Of a stretch of 64,000 bases of DNA, positions 1 through 9,800 are shown in pieces. The stretch spans positions 2,852,001 to 2,916,000 of the forward strand of contig NZ_CP107939.1 in assembly GCF_036046055.1 (NCBI RefSeq), in the 5' to 3' direction. Both the position numbers and the translations under genes were made by a program. The DNA is from Nocardia sp. NBC_00403. Lineage in GTDB: Bacteria > Actinomycetota > Actinomycetes > Mycobacteriales > Mycobacteriaceae. Under the pieces are notes generated by a model. The model worked only from the letters and a program-made list of their open reading frames with translations, had not been told where the DNA came from and did no database searches. Numbering within the stretch: position 1 is the first letter of the stretch; every line of letters begins with the position of its first letter.

Positions 1-1
1 C

Positions 2-1072
2 ATCACCGAACTGATCAAGCCGAAGCTGTTGTCCCCGGTCAAGGACGGTGACGTGGGGGTTTCGCCGGGTATGCCGATGGTCTTCAAGGCCGACGACGGC
101 AAGTTCACCGCAGTGACATTGCTCAACCCGCAGGGCGAGTCGGTGAGCGGCAAGCTGGCCGCCGATGGCCGGTCCTGGGAGACCACCGAGGTGCTCGGCT
201 ACGGCAAGGCCTACCGGCTGCGCGCCGACGCCATCGGCCTCGGCGGGGCGAACTCCACCACCTTGAGCTTCACCACCAGTTCGCCGGACAGCCAGACCCA
301 TCCCTACCTGCTGCCGGGTGAGGGTGAGGTGGTCGGCATCGGGCAGCCGGTCGCGGTGCAGTTCGACGAGAACATCCCCGACCGCAAGGCCGCCCAGAAT
401 GCGATAAAGATCACCACCGAGCCCGCGGTGGAGGGCGCGTTCTACTGGGTGAACAACCGTGAGGTCCGGTGGCGGCCCGAGCACTTCTGGGCGCCGGGTA
501 CCAAGGTCACCGTCGAGGTGAATGTCTATGGCAAGAATCTGGGCAACGGCCTGTTCGGCCAGGACAACATCCACTCCTTCTTCACCGTCGGTGACGCGGT
601 GGTCTTCACCGCCGACGACAACACCAAGCAGGTGACCGTCGAGCAGAACGGCCAGGTCGTGCGGACCATGCCGACCTCGATGGGCAAGTCGAGCACGCCC
701 ACTGACAACGGTGTCTACATCGTGAGCGACCGGTTCGAGAAGATCATCATGGACTCCTCGACCTACGGCGTTCCGGTGGGTTCGTCCGCTGGCTACAAGA
801 CTCCGGTCGACTACGCGACCCGCCTCTCCTACAGCGGCATCTTCTTCCATTCCGCGCCGTGGTCGGTCGGTCAGCAGGGGTATTCGAACACCAGCCACGG
901 CTGTCTGAACCTGAGTCCGGCCAACGCCCAGTGGGTCTATCAGAACGCCAAGCGCGGCGATATCACCATCGTCAAGAACACGGTGGGCGGCACCCTGTCG
1001 GGTGTCGACGGCCTCGGTGACTGGAACATTGCGTGGCCGGAATGGAAGGCGGGCAACGCCGACGTCCGGTGA
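2..1072 (+). CDS. ldtB: L,D-transpeptidase, LdtB/LdtMt2 type (5' partial)
   Basis: The enzyme makes 3-3 cross-links in peptidoglycan outside the membrane. The reading frame is open from base 2 with no convincing start, so the N-terminal part (signal/lipobox and first Ig-like domain) lies outside the window. Two Ig-like segments precede a YkuD catalytic domain. The catalytic signature [11 protein letters not shown] is complete, with the nucleophile Cys encoded at 902-904 and the partner motif [11 protein letters not shown] just before it. The protein ends in the extended C-terminal region seen in mycobacterial LdtMt2. A strong terminator follows at once. In M. tuberculosis the LdtMt2 gene (Rv2518c) lies near orn, which fits this location. 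Confidence 0.93.
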   Translation: MTELIKPKLLSPVKDGDVGVSPGMPMVFKADDGKFTAVTLLNPQGESVSGKLAADGRSWETTEVLGYGKAYRLRADAIGLGGANSTTLSFTTSSPDSQTHPYLLPGEGEVVGIGQPVAVQFDENIPDRKAAQNAIKITTEPAVEGAFYWVNNREVRWRPEHFWAPGTKVTVEVNVYGKNLGNGLFGQDNIHSFFTVGDAVVFTADDNTKQVTVEQNGQVVRTMPTSMGKSSTPTDNGVYIVSDRFEKIIMDSSTYGVPVGSSAGYKTPVDYATRLSYSGIFFHSAPWSVGQQGYSNTSHGCLNLSPANAQWVYQNAKRGDITIVKNTVGGTLSGVDGLGDWNIAWPEWKAGNADVR

Positions 1073-1080
1073 CGAAGGAG

Positions 1081-1125
1081 AAGGCCCCCGGCGATCGCGT
1101 GAACCTAGGTCGCGCCGGGGGCCTT
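1081..1125 (+). terminator. Intrinsic terminator after ldtB
   Basis: A perfect 13-bp stem (1081-1093 with 1113-1125, AAGGCCCCCGGCG) encloses a 19-nt loop, nine bases after the ldtB stop codon. It has no long T-run, as is usual in high-GC actinobacteria. It also lies downstream of the convergent small secreted gene, so it may serve both strands. Confidence 0.85.
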
Positions 1126-1149
1126 CTCATGTCCTGGGTCGGGCGGAAA

Positions 1150-1458
1150 TCAGGGGATGACAGGTCCTGGCGTGCCCGGGCAGGTGAGATTCGCGTTGAT
1201 CGCGCTGCCCAACGCGGCGCACAGCAGTGGGCCGCCGAAGAGGAGCTTTTCGAAAGCGGCCAAGGCCGCGCCCGCGGACCCGGTGCCCGAGGACCCGGTT
1301 GTGGTCACCCCGCCCGCCGATCCGGTGCTGCCCGATCCGGTCGAGGACTCCAGTCCGGTCGACTCCATCGGTGTTCCGGGATCCGCGGCGGCCGTTGCGG
1401 TGGCTCCGGTCAGCAATGTTGCGCCGACGAGGGCCGCGATAACTGTGGCACGCATCAC
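1150..1458 (-). CDS. Small secreted protein of unknown function
   Basis: This is a 102-residue protein with a clear Sec signal peptide (hydrophobic run ATVIAALVGATLLTG, cleavage probably after ATAAA). A Ser/Thr/Gly-rich stretch (about residues 33-62) comes next, then a hydrophobic C-terminal part with two cysteines that could form a disulfide. The start GTG is followed directly by ATG, and a weak AAGAAAG purine run lies upstream. It converges on ldtB. The family is not recognised. Small secreted proteins of this composition are common in Nocardia and its relatives, and nothing ties it to the nearby polyketide cluster. Confidence 0.7.
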   Translation of the reverse strand: MMRATVIAALVGATLLTGATATAAADPGTPMESTGLESSTGSGSTGSAGGVTTTGSSGTGSAGAALAAFEKLLFGGPLLCAALGSAINANLTCPGTPGPVIP

Positions 1459-1626
1459 GAACTGTTGTCTTTCTTGTCAACCAGGGCGATGCCTGGCGAC
1501 ATCTCCCTCGCGCCGCAGTCTACGGAGTGAAACGGAGGTCTGTCAGACAATCGGCGAAGTCGCCGTTCTCGACGACGAGGGGGCTGCGGGACAGCGAATC
1601 TGCCTGTCGCGCAGGGTGGTCAGCGC

Positions 1627-2001
1627 TCAGGACGCGCGCTCTGCCTGAAGGATCTCGCCGATATCGAAGAATTCCCACTGGTTGGGCGGCATCATCGCGG
1701 TGACGTGGACCTGCCGCTGCTCGAAATCCAGCAGCAGTGCCACATGGATGCCCGGCTTCAGGGTCCAGCAGACCAGGTAGAAGTCCTCGCGCAGCTTGCG
1801 CGCACGGTAGGAAATTGCGTCGACCGCGTGCCGGTTGGGGTCGCTGAGCAGGACGAAGCCGAGGCTGTCTGCGGTGAATGTCATGCGGTAGTGGTTGCCG
1901 GTCGTGTACCGGTACTCGATAACCGTTCCGGCCAGCTCGGTGGTGGACGGACCGCCGATCAGATCGGGGTGGCCTGCGGTCTCTTGCGCTATGTCGGTCA
2001 T
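1627..2001 (-). CDS. Calycin-like protein (MoaF / phenolic acid decarboxylase-like)
   Basis: This 124-residue protein lies 23 bp downstream of the lyase fusion gene on the same strand and is presumably co-transcribed. ATG at 2001 follows an AGAGAGA purine run. The pattern ELAGTVIEYRYTTGNHYRMTF followed by VCWTLKPGIHVALLLDF resembles the small beta-barrel proteins of the MoaF and phenolic acid decarboxylase group, in which a WxxPxGxxVAL strand recurs. That resemblance is from memory and the match is loose. If it acts on a hydroxycinnamoyl-type product it could be a tailoring or decarboxylating enzyme; it could also be a binding protein. The function is unproven. Confidence 0.55.
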   Translation of the reverse strand: MTDIAQETAGHPDLIGGPSTTELAGTVIEYRYTTGNHYRMTFTADSLGFVLLSDPNRHAVDAISYRARKLREDFYLVCWTLKPGIHVALLLDFEQRQVHVTAMMPPNQWEFFDIGEILQAERAS

Positions 2002-2024
2002 TTCTCTCTCTATGGAAAAGGGCT

Positions 2025-3797
2025 TCAGGACGCGATGCTGGGAAGGGAGTAGAGCTCGTCGTGCGCGATGGTGACGCAGTGCAGCGCCTGGGCGGGGTTC
2101 AGCCGCCGCGACACCGCCAGGCGCAGACCGCCGGGGATCACGCCCACGCGCCGACATGCGTCGAAGAAACCGTGTATTTCGAGGGCGATCGCCTCGAAGT
2201 CGGTGGTCTCGAGTCCACGGCCGGTGCGGTGAGCGGCGGCGGGCATCGGATCGCAGACCCAGGCGACCGGCACTCCGGTGGCCGTGGCGGCCGCCAGCAG
2301 CGGCGGCAGCAGCGCGGTGTCGAGGCGGGCGATCAGCGTGAGTCTGCCGGGGATCTTGTCGGGATTGAGCCGCAGGCACAGCGCGGCTATGTCGTCCGGC
2401 TCGGCCGTCGGTCCGACGGTGACGGCGATCGGGTTGTCGATCGCGGTCGCGAGCCGCAGCTGAGCCTCGCTGCCGGTGTGGTCGCCGACCCACAGTAGGT
2501 GGGCGGAGCCTGCCCACCAGCGGCCGTCGTCATGGCGGCGCGTCAGCGCGTGTGCGTAAGGCAGCAGCGCCTCGTGTGAGGTCCACAGCCGTGGCACCAG
2601 ACTGTGCAGCTGGCGGCCGCCGGGCGGTGCGGTGGTGGCGCCCGCGAACATGTCGGCAACGTTGCGCAATAGTTCCGCCGACAACGGATTCGGGCCGGCG
2701 TCGGCAGCGTGATCCAATAGCGCGACCGCCGGTGCCGGCGGCGCCACCGGATGGGTCCGAAGGTGATTGAGCGTCGCTGCCGCATGGAGATACGTCGACA
2801 GCATCTCCTGAGGATCGGGGTTGGGCGCAGACCATGGCCGTGCGCGCTGATCGGCGATCCGGCTGATCGTCACGATGCGCCGACCCGATCCGAATGCCAG
2901 GACCGCGGCGGCGGCCGCCGCCATCGCCTGGCCGGCAATGAGCGTGCCTGCGCGGCCGTTGGCGGGTGTTTCGACAGAGTCGCCCACATGCAATGCGAAC
3001 GCTTGTCCGGTCGTCACCATGGCGAGTTCGGATGTGAGAGCGTCGCATTCGTCGACACTTACGAGCGGGGGCAGTTCGCGCAGCTGATCGGCATCGGCAC
3101 GGGCGGCGTCCAGCCATAGCGGTGCTGTGGTCGGTTCGCCGGTCCAGCGCGACGGCGATACCGGCTCGTCATCCCATGGCAGCTCGGGATATTCGACGAG
3201 GAGTTCGGGTGAGATCAGGCCAGGATTGAAGCTCTCCCGGATGTAGCACAGTGGGCCCGTGTCGACCCGCATGATGTAGGACCGAGATGCGCACACCCGC
3301 TGATCAGGCCATCGTGCCAAGCCCGCCCGCAGCAACTCGCGGCGTTGGGCGACCTGTCGGGCCTGCAGGCTGTGTCCGATGGCGGTGTCGACGCTGTCGA
3401 GCTTGTGCTGCGCGCCCACACCTACGGCGCTGACGACGTAATTGACCGATACCGGAATCGAATCCGGGTTGAGCAAGCATGATCGCCGGACCATCACCTC
3501 GGTGCCGGACGGTAACTGCAACGGTGCTCGAACGGTGTCGGGCAGCCGATCGGCGGACATGATGTCCTGGCGCAGCACCCGCACCCGCAATGTGGTGTCG
3601 AGCGCTGCTTCCAGCGCCGGTGTGGTCAGGTTCGTGTTGGTGACGAGCATTCGAGTGGTCGGATCGGCGAACCGTGCTCCACCAGTCGGTGCCGCCAATT
3701 CGGGCTGGCCGAGACGCGGTCGGCACCGCGCCGCGCCGATGGGATTCTTCTCGCGGGGAAACGCGGTCGCGGCTTCCATCTCATGCATTGGACCCAA
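2025..3797 (-). CDS. Chorismate lyase (DUF98 type) fused to a degenerate class II DAHP synthase domain
   Basis: The protein has up to 590 residues; the TTG at 3797, an ATG at 3788 or one nearer the conserved region could be the start. Residues about 50-210 match the chorismate pyruvate-lyase family of Rv2949c: LVTNTNLTTPALEA, then VMVRRSCLL, then SYIMRV and YIRESF with the expected Arg and Glu. Residues about 250-590 match class II DAHP synthase: ISRIADQRARPWSAP, NPDKIPGRLTLIAR, VAWVCDPM and FDAIALEI. Nearly all catalytic positions are changed. The metal Cys of GGDCAE is Ser274, the His of CDPMHGN is Pro519, the Glu of HxEITG is Ala561, and about 30 residues carrying the metal Asp are deleted. 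The PEP-binding Arg (ERTR) and Lys (IKLGP) are also gone. Likely role: making hydroxybenzoate for the PKS, with the second domain regulatory or structural. Confidence 0.8.
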   Translation of the reverse strand: MGPMHEMEAATAFPREKNPIGAARCRPRLGQPELAAPTGGARFADPTTRMLVTNTNLTTPALEAALDTTLRVRVLRQDIMSADRLPDTVRAPLQLPSGTEVMVRRSCLLNPDSIPVSVNYVVSAVGVGAQHKLDSVDTAIGHSLQARQVAQRRELLRAGLARWPDQRVCASRSYIMRVDTGPLCYIRESFNPGLISPELLVEYPELPWDDEPVSPSRWTGEPTTAPLWLDAARADADQLRELPPLVSVDECDALTSELAMVTTGQAFALHVGDSVETPANGRAGTLIAGQAMAAAAAAVLAFGSGRRIVTISRIADQRARPWSAPNPDPQEMLSTYLHAAATLNHLRTHPVAPPAPAVALLDHAADAGPNPLSAELLRNVADMFAGATTAPPGGRQLHSLVPRLWTSHEALLPYAHALTRRHDDGRWWAGSAHLLWVGDHTGSEAQLRLATAIDNPIAVTVGPTAEPDDIAALCLRLNPDKIPGRLTLIARLDTALLPPLLAAATATGVPVAWVCDPMPAAAHRTGRGLETTDFEAIALEIHGFFDACRRVGVIPGGLRLAVSRRLNPAQALHCVTIAHDELYSLPSIAS

Positions 3798-4130
3798 ACC
3801 CGTTTATCTTTTTGATGATTCGCCCCTTGCGGCATCATCCTGCACCTATTTCTTTGATCTGTCTACTCGAGATAGCGGCAGAATCGACTTCTGGGTGCGC
3901 AAAGAATTGGTCATATCTAATACGTATCGTTAACTTTTGGTTATCGAAGATGTCGGTATGCGTACGTATGCGAATTCATGTGTCGGACATCACGATTGAG
4001 TGGGGTTATCGTCGTGTTCTGTTGGTTGACAGTGCCGCACTGGAGGGTGATTATCAGATCCCATACGTTCGACGATCGGGTATTCGTCAAACACTTCGCT
4101 ACGTCTGTACAAAGGCATAGGTGAAAAGGC
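3798..4130. promoter_or_regulatory. AT-rich divergent promoter region of the polyketide cluster
   Basis: These 333 bases separate the leftward lyase fusion from the rightward KAS III gene and are visibly poorer in GC than the genes around them. A TTGACA box at 4026-4031 is followed after 17 bases by GATTAT (4049-4054), a plausible promoter for the rightward genes. The partly repeated GTATGCG-TA-CGTATGCG near 3956-3973 and the small dyad TGTCGGACA near 3982 could be regulator sites. No reading frame here has an initiation signal or coding character that convinces. Confidence 0.55.
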
Positions 4131-5267
4131 ATGACCGCGGCCGTAATTGACCCATACCTCGTTGCTATCGCCACTGAGGTTCCCCCTCATCAATATTCGA
4201 CCGAGGAGTTACTCGCCGCCAGTCACGGGCATTTGTCCGACAAGCTCGGGGCAATGCTCGGAAGCCTCGGCATCGAGCAGCGGCACTCGGTGCTCGCCAA
4301 CTATCCGGATGTGCTGTTCGGGGGCGCCGAACCGCAGCTGGACATCGCCGCAGCCGATCTCGCGGTCCGGGCGGCTCGCAAATGCCTTGCCAAAGCTGAT
4401 GTTTCGCCCGACTCGATCGGCCTCGTGCTCGGCGTGAGCAGTACTCCTGGGCGACTGCTACCGAGCTTGGTTTGCGACATATTCGCGCGGATGCCGGAAC
4501 TGCCGCGGACCGCGCCGAATCTGAGCATCGAATATATGGGCTGTTCGGCAATGGCGAAGGCCGTCGAGACGGCGAGATGGTTCCTCACGTGCAACCCGGA
4601 GAAGCGGGTCCTGGTCTGCTTCATGGAAGCGATCACGCCATTGTCTCCGGTGCTTCCCGGCTTCTACTCACATTTCTCGGAAGTGGGACCGCAGCAACGT
4701 CAGGGCACCGTGGACGTCATGCACGGGTTTCTGTTTGCGGACGCGGCCGTGGCCATGGTGTTCGGCGCGGAGGGCGACGGGCCATCGTTCGGCCCGGTGG
4801 CCAACCTGACCAACGAGCTGGCGTCGGACGCCGAACTCGGCACCGTTCCGGACGGCGGCTCGGACATCCCGGTGGTGTACGGGCGTCGCATCTACACACT
4901 GAGTCCCGATGTCACACCGCGTGGCGCCCACTACGCAAGTGAGACGGTGCGCATGACACTGGAGGACGACTCCTGCGAGCTGTCGAAGCCCGCTGACGCC
5001 TCGGCGCTGCTCTTGCATACCGGCAGCATGCGCATCGTCGACGCACTGTGCGCCGAGTTCGGCGTCGACAAGGACAGCGAGGCTGTCGCCTCGTCGTATC
5101 GAGTGCTGCGCGACCACGGCAACACCCTCGGATGTTCGGTTCCCCTCATGGTGGCGGAGCCGGTGCACCGCCCGGCCGGACAAGGCCTGCTCGTGGCTTT
5201 CGGGCTGAGCTTCAGTTGCGGTGCGTTCACGATGACGATCCCCGAAGGTGGATGGAATCCCCAGTGA
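4131..5267 (+). CDS. KAS III / type III PKS-like condensing enzyme
   Basis: This 378-residue thiolase-fold enzyme has the ordered triad of the family: Cys in EYMGCSAMAKAVE, His in LLHTGSMRIVDAL and Asn in LRDHGNTLGCSVP, and ends with the glycine-rich FGLSFSCGAF loop. A C-terminal-half segment SSYRVLRDHGN recalls chalcone-synthase-like enzymes, while the loop is closer to KAS III. It probably makes a carbon-carbon or ester bond between a CoA-activated acid and a second acyl group. ATG at 4131 follows an AAAAGG Shine-Dalgarno. It overlaps the next gene by the GTGA motif, so the two are translationally coupled in the rightward operon with the PKS. Confidence 0.8.
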   Translation: MTAAVIDPYLVAIATEVPPHQYSTEELLAASHGHLSDKLGAMLGSLGIEQRHSVLANYPDVLFGGAEPQLDIAAADLAVRAARKCLAKADVSPDSIGLVLGVSSTPGRLLPSLVCDIFARMPELPRTAPNLSIEYMGCSAMAKAVETARWFLTCNPEKRVLVCFMEAITPLSPVLPGFYSHFSEVGPQQRQGTVDVMHGFLFADAAVAMVFGAEGDGPSFGPVANLTNELASDAELGTVPDGGSDIPVVYGRRIYTLSPDVTPRGAHYASETVRMTLEDDSCELSKPADASALLLHTGSMRIVDALCAEFGVDKDSEAVASSYRVLRDHGNTLGCSVPLMVAEPVHRPAGQGLLVAFGLSFSCGAFTMTIPEGGWNPQ

Positions 5268-6820
5268 ACGCAATGGATTTCGATGTCGCCGCTGCCGTCG
5301 GGCAGCGCAACCTCGCCGAATTCGTGTGGGGAGCCGGTGACCGGGACGGTGTCGCCCTGATCGAACACTCGACCGGCCGGACCTACCGTCATCGCGAACT
5401 CATCTTCGCCGCAAGGCGATTCGCGGCCGCGCTGGTTCAGCGCGGGCTGCACCCCGGTGCGAATGTGGCGGTGATTTGCCCTAACGGCGCCGAGTTCATC
5501 GCCGCGTACTACGGAGCGTTGCTCGTCGGCGGTGTGGTTCTTGCGCTGGATCCGTTGGGCGCCACCGACGAATGGGAGGCCGCGCTCGCCCGTACGCCGG
5601 CCGGCTTCGCCGTCGTGACCGGTGCAGTGTGGCATACGCTCGCGCGAGAGCGCTTGGCGGAGCGATTCGAGCACGTGGTGGTGATCGACGACGACGGCAT
5701 GGTTCCGGCGCAGCGGAGCGCCGACGTGGTCGGGTGGGGCGTGATGCTCGCCGAGGCCACGACGACCGTTCCCGCGGCCGTCGGCGGTGACCGTGCGGCG
5801 ATGCTGATCGCGTCGAGCGGGACCCAGGGCGAGCCCAAGCAGATCGTGCTGACTCACCGTAATATCGCCGCGAATCTCGTGCAGATCGATCTCGCGCACC
5901 GGCTGACGGCGCAGGACGTCGTGCTCGGTCTCACTCCGTTCCGACATGTGTACGGGATGCTCCATCCGCTGAACAGCACGCTGCGGGTCCGGGCGACGGT
6001 TGTCACGGTGGCCACTCCGTTCACCGCCGCGGACCTGCTCGACACCATCCAACGTCGGCGCATCACCGTCGCGTACCTGGTGCCGAGTGTGCTCGCCGAA
6101 CTTGCCAGGTTCCCCGACGTCGAACGCTACGACACCAGCAGCGTGCGGCTGGTCTACTCGGGCGGTGCGCCACTGCCCGTCGAAGTCGCGGCGACTTGCG
6201 CACAAATCCTGGGAGCCCCGGTTGTGCAGGGTTACGGCATGACCGAAGCCTGCTGCACCTACGCCCCGCCCGACATCGATCCAGGCCCGGCGGGATCGAT
6301 CGGTCTGCCGGTGCCGGGAACACAGACCCGATTCGTCGATCCCGACACCGGCCTCGATGTCGACGAAGCCGATCCCGGTGAGATCTGGATCCGCGGTCCA
6401 CAGGTTTCGCCGGGCTTCGTGCAGGGCGACGGCCAGATCGTTCCGGTCACCGACGAGGACGGCTGGCTGCACACCGGCGACATCGGTCGCCGTGATGCCA
6501 GGGGATACGTCACCATCACCGGTCGGGCCAAGCAGCTCATCAAGTACAAGGGGCATCAGGTTGCGCCCGCCGAGCTCGAAGCGATCCTGCTCGGTCATCC
6601 GAACGTCGCCGACGCGGTGGTGGTGGGAGTGCCGGACGAGATCGCCGGGGAGATCCCGGTGGCCTACGTGGTCCTGAACGCCGATGTCCCGCTCGATGAC
6701 GTGTCGGCCTACGTCGCCGAGCGGGTGGCGCCGTACAAGAAGATCCGCCGCATCGAGGCGCTTACCACCATTCCTCGGTCCGCCATGGGCAAGCCGCTGC
6801 GCGGCAGCCTCGGGCACTGA
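5264..6820 (+). CDS. Acyl/aryl-CoA ligase (4-coumarate-CoA ligase-like)
   Basis: This ANL-superfamily enzyme of about 518 residues carries the adenylation signature LIASSGTQGEPKQIVLTH, the aromatic/acid loop YGMTEACC, the hinge GDIGRRDARGYVTITGRAKQ and the C-terminal catalytic lysine in RSAMGKPLR. It should activate a carboxylic acid as acyl-AMP and pass it to CoA or a carrier protein. GTG at 5264 overlaps the KAS III stop codon as GTGA; ATG at 5252 or 5273 are alternatives. The next gene has its own ligase domain, so this one probably activates a second substrate, perhaps the partner of the KAS III reaction. Confidence 0.88.
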   Translation: MNAMDFDVAAAVGQRNLAEFVWGAGDRDGVALIEHSTGRTYRHRELIFAARRFAAALVQRGLHPGANVAVICPNGAEFIAAYYGALLVGGVVLALDPLGATDEWEAALARTPAGFAVVTGAVWHTLARERLAERFEHVVVIDDDGMVPAQRSADVVGWGVMLAEATTTVPAAVGGDRAAMLIASSGTQGEPKQIVLTHRNIAANLVQIDLAHRLTAQDVVLGLTPFRHVYGMLHPLNSTLRVRATVVTVATPFTAADLLDTIQRRRITVAYLVPSVLAELARFPDVERYDTSSVRLVYSGGAPLPVEVAATCAQILGAPVVQGYGMTEACCTYAPPDIDPGPAGSIGLPVPGTQTRFVDPDTGLDVDEADPGEIWIRGPQVSPGFVQGDGQIVPVTDEDGWLHTGDIGRRDARGYVTITGRAKQLIKYKGHQVAPAELEAILLGHPNVADAVVVGVPDEIAGEIPVAYVVLNADVPLDDVSAYVAERVAPYKKIRRIEALTTIPRSAMGKPLRGSLGH

Positions 6821-6852
6821 TCACCGCCGCACCGATCTCATCGGGAGTATCC

Positions 6853-9800
6853 ATGCGTCACACACTTCCGTCGCTGTTCGAAGCCGCCGCCGATGCCGGG
6901 GGTGCGCAACCGGCGGTCTTTGTGGACGGCGGCTACCGGTCCTGGGCGCAGTGGCGCGCCGAGGCCCATGCGCTGGCGCGTGGATTGCAGGATCTCGGCA
7001 TCGGTCAAGGCGACGTGGTCGCCGTGCACCTGCCCAACTGCTGGGAGTTCCTCACCGTTCATGTCGCCGTCGCCGCCGCGGGCGCGACCATGCTTCCGCT
7101 GCACATGGGCCTCGGGGCCAACGAACTGCGCTCGCTACTCGCCAGGACTCGGGCAGCCACCTTGGTCGGCACCGCCGATCGCATGCACGGACTGCTCGCC
7201 GAGCTCCGTGCGGGCTCCCCGGCGCTGACGCACGTGCTGGTTGTCGGGGACGCGGACTTCGCACCGAATGATGTTCTGGCACTGGAGGATATGGCGCGGC
7301 GGTGGGCGGGGACGACCCCGCTGCCGGTGCAGGTCGGCCCGGACGACCCCTTCGTGCTGCTCCCGTCGTCCGGTACGACCTCGTTGCGCCAGAAGATCTG
7401 TGTGCACACCCATGACGCCCTCATATCGAACGCCGTCACGGTGGCTGCCGACGGTCGTGCTCGCGGTACCGACACGATCATCAGCGCCAGCCTCTTCACC
7501 CATCTGTTCGGGCTGCTCTCGGTGCACGTCAGCCTCGTGACCCGCGGGCGCCAGGCCTTGCTGCGCGGCTGGGACGTGCGGGAATTGCTGCGGCTGGCAG
7601 CCGCGAGCGAGGCAGGGGTGCTCTACGCAGTTCCGGCGCAGATCCGAGACATCGTGTCCCAGCTGGGAGCGTCCGGCGACGACGGTGGGATTCGGCTGAC
7701 GGAGGTGCGGGCCAGTGGCGCGGCCATCCCCGCCCCGCTCGTCGAAGACGCCCGGCGGCTGCTCGGTGCACGCGTGATTTCGCACTGGGGCATGTCCGAG
7801 GTGGGCGCCGGCCTGTACACGCGGCCCGATGATCCCCTGCATGCGGCGACCAGCGGGGTCGGCCGTCCGGTTACCGGTGGCCAGGTTCGGGTCGTCGACG
7901 AAGCCGGAAATCCCTGCGGTACAGGCGAAACCGGGGAGCTCCAATTCCGCGGCCCCTCGATGTTCACCGAATATTTCGAGGAACCGGAACTGACGAGGAA
8001 CGCGCTGACCGTCGACGGATGGTTGCGCACCGGAGACCGTGCCGTCCTGAACGAGGACGGCACAGTCGCCTTCCGCGGCCGGGACGCCGAAGTGATCAAC
8101 GTCGGTGGTGTGAAGTTCAGCGCATCCGAGATCGAGATGCTGCTCGATGACCTGCCGGGGCCGCGGCTGCTCGCCGTGGTCGGGCGCCCGGACGACCGTC
8201 TCGGCGAATACCCCTGTCTCGTAGTGACTTTGCGCGCGGGCGCGGCGCTCACGTTGCGTGAGGTCACCGCGCATCTGGCGGCCAAAGGTGTTGCGGAGTA
8301 CAAGATTCCGGCCGAGCTGATCGTGCAGGAGGAGATACCGTGCACGCCGACCGGCAAGATCGCCAGGCGCAGACTCGCCGCGATGCTGGACGGTGATGTT
8401 TCACGCGCGCAGTCGGTCTGGGTGCGCCGCATGCTGGCGTTACCGCCGTCCGAACGGCTGCGGCACGCCCTCGACCTGGTTCGTGAACAGGTGCGTGTGG
8501 TGCTGGGAGATCCCGGATCGATCGGGCCCGACCAGGTTTTCACCGATTTCGGCATGAAGTCCCTGACCGCGGTGCGATTGCGTGCCGCCGTGTCCGAGGC
8601 CATCGGATTCGCCCTGCCCGCGACCACCGCCTACGACCTACCGACCCCGAACCTGCTCGCTCGGCACCTCTGTGAGCTACTGGCCGAAAAGTCGCCGGTC
8701 GGCACCCCGGCCACCTCGAACCACGCACGACCGGCCGCCCAGGACCCAGTGGTCGTCGTGGGCATGGGATGCCGGTTGCCCGGCGACACGACGTCTCCCG
8801 ATGAGTTCTGGGAACTGCTGGTGGCGGGACGGGAGACACTCGGCGAGTTCCCCACCGATCGCGGCTGGGGTTTCGACCCGGACGCCACCTTCACCCGGCG
8901 GGGCAGCTTTCTGCGCGACGCTGCCTGGTTCGACTCCGCCTTCTTCGGGATCTCACCGCGCGAAGCCATGACTATGGACCCGCAGCAACGACTCCTGCTG
9001 GAAACGACATGGGAGGCACTGGAACACGCCGGGATCGACCCGAACTCGTTGCGGGACACCGAGACCGGCGTCTTCGTCGGTGCCATGGCCTCGGACTACC
9101 TGCCACGCACCTATGAGTCGGTCACGAATTCCGACGTCGGTGCGATGACCGGCAATGCGGGCGGCGTCGCCTCCGGCCGGATCTCCTATGTGCTCGGGCT
9201 ACGCGGCCCGGCGCTCACCGTGGACACGGCATGCTCCTCCTCCCTCGTCGCGCTCCATCTCGCGGCCCGATCGCTGCGGGCCGGGGAATGCTCGATGGCG
9301 TTGGTCGGCGGTGCGACGGTGATGTCGACGCAGGCCACGTTCGCGGAGTTCGCTCGACAGGGCGCCCTCGCGGCCGACGGGAGATGCAAGTCCTTCGCCG
9401 CCGCGGCCGACGGGACGGGCTGGGGTGAAGCGGTCGGCGTCCTCGTCCTCGAACGGCTCTCCGACGCGCGCCGGGCCGGCCATCGTGTGCTCGGCGTCAT
9501 CCGCGGCAGCGCCGTGAACTCCGACGGCACCTCCAATGGGTTGACCGCGCCGAACGGCCATGCACAGCAACGAGTTATCCGTCGGGCACTGGCCGACGCC
9601 GAGCTGGATCCGTCCGATATCGACGCGGTCGAAGCGCACGGCACCGGCACCACGCTCGGTGACCCGATCGAAGCGCAGGCGATCCTGGCGACGTATGGGC
9701 AGGACCGCGAGCGGCCGCTGCTGCTCGGTTCGATGAAATCGAACCTCGGGCACGCACAGGCTGCCGCAGGCATTGTCGGCACCATCAAGATGCTCATGGC

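Noticed and set aside
3674..4174. Short genes inside the divergent promoter of the cluster
   Set aside because: Frames on both strands lack ribosome sites and known motifs, and the base composition is typical of a regulatory region.
4931..6817. Long open frame on the minus strand opposite the KAS III and ligase genes
   Set aside because: It has no domain content and its composition is the mirror of high-GC coding sequence on the other strand, where both genes have complete catalytic motifs.
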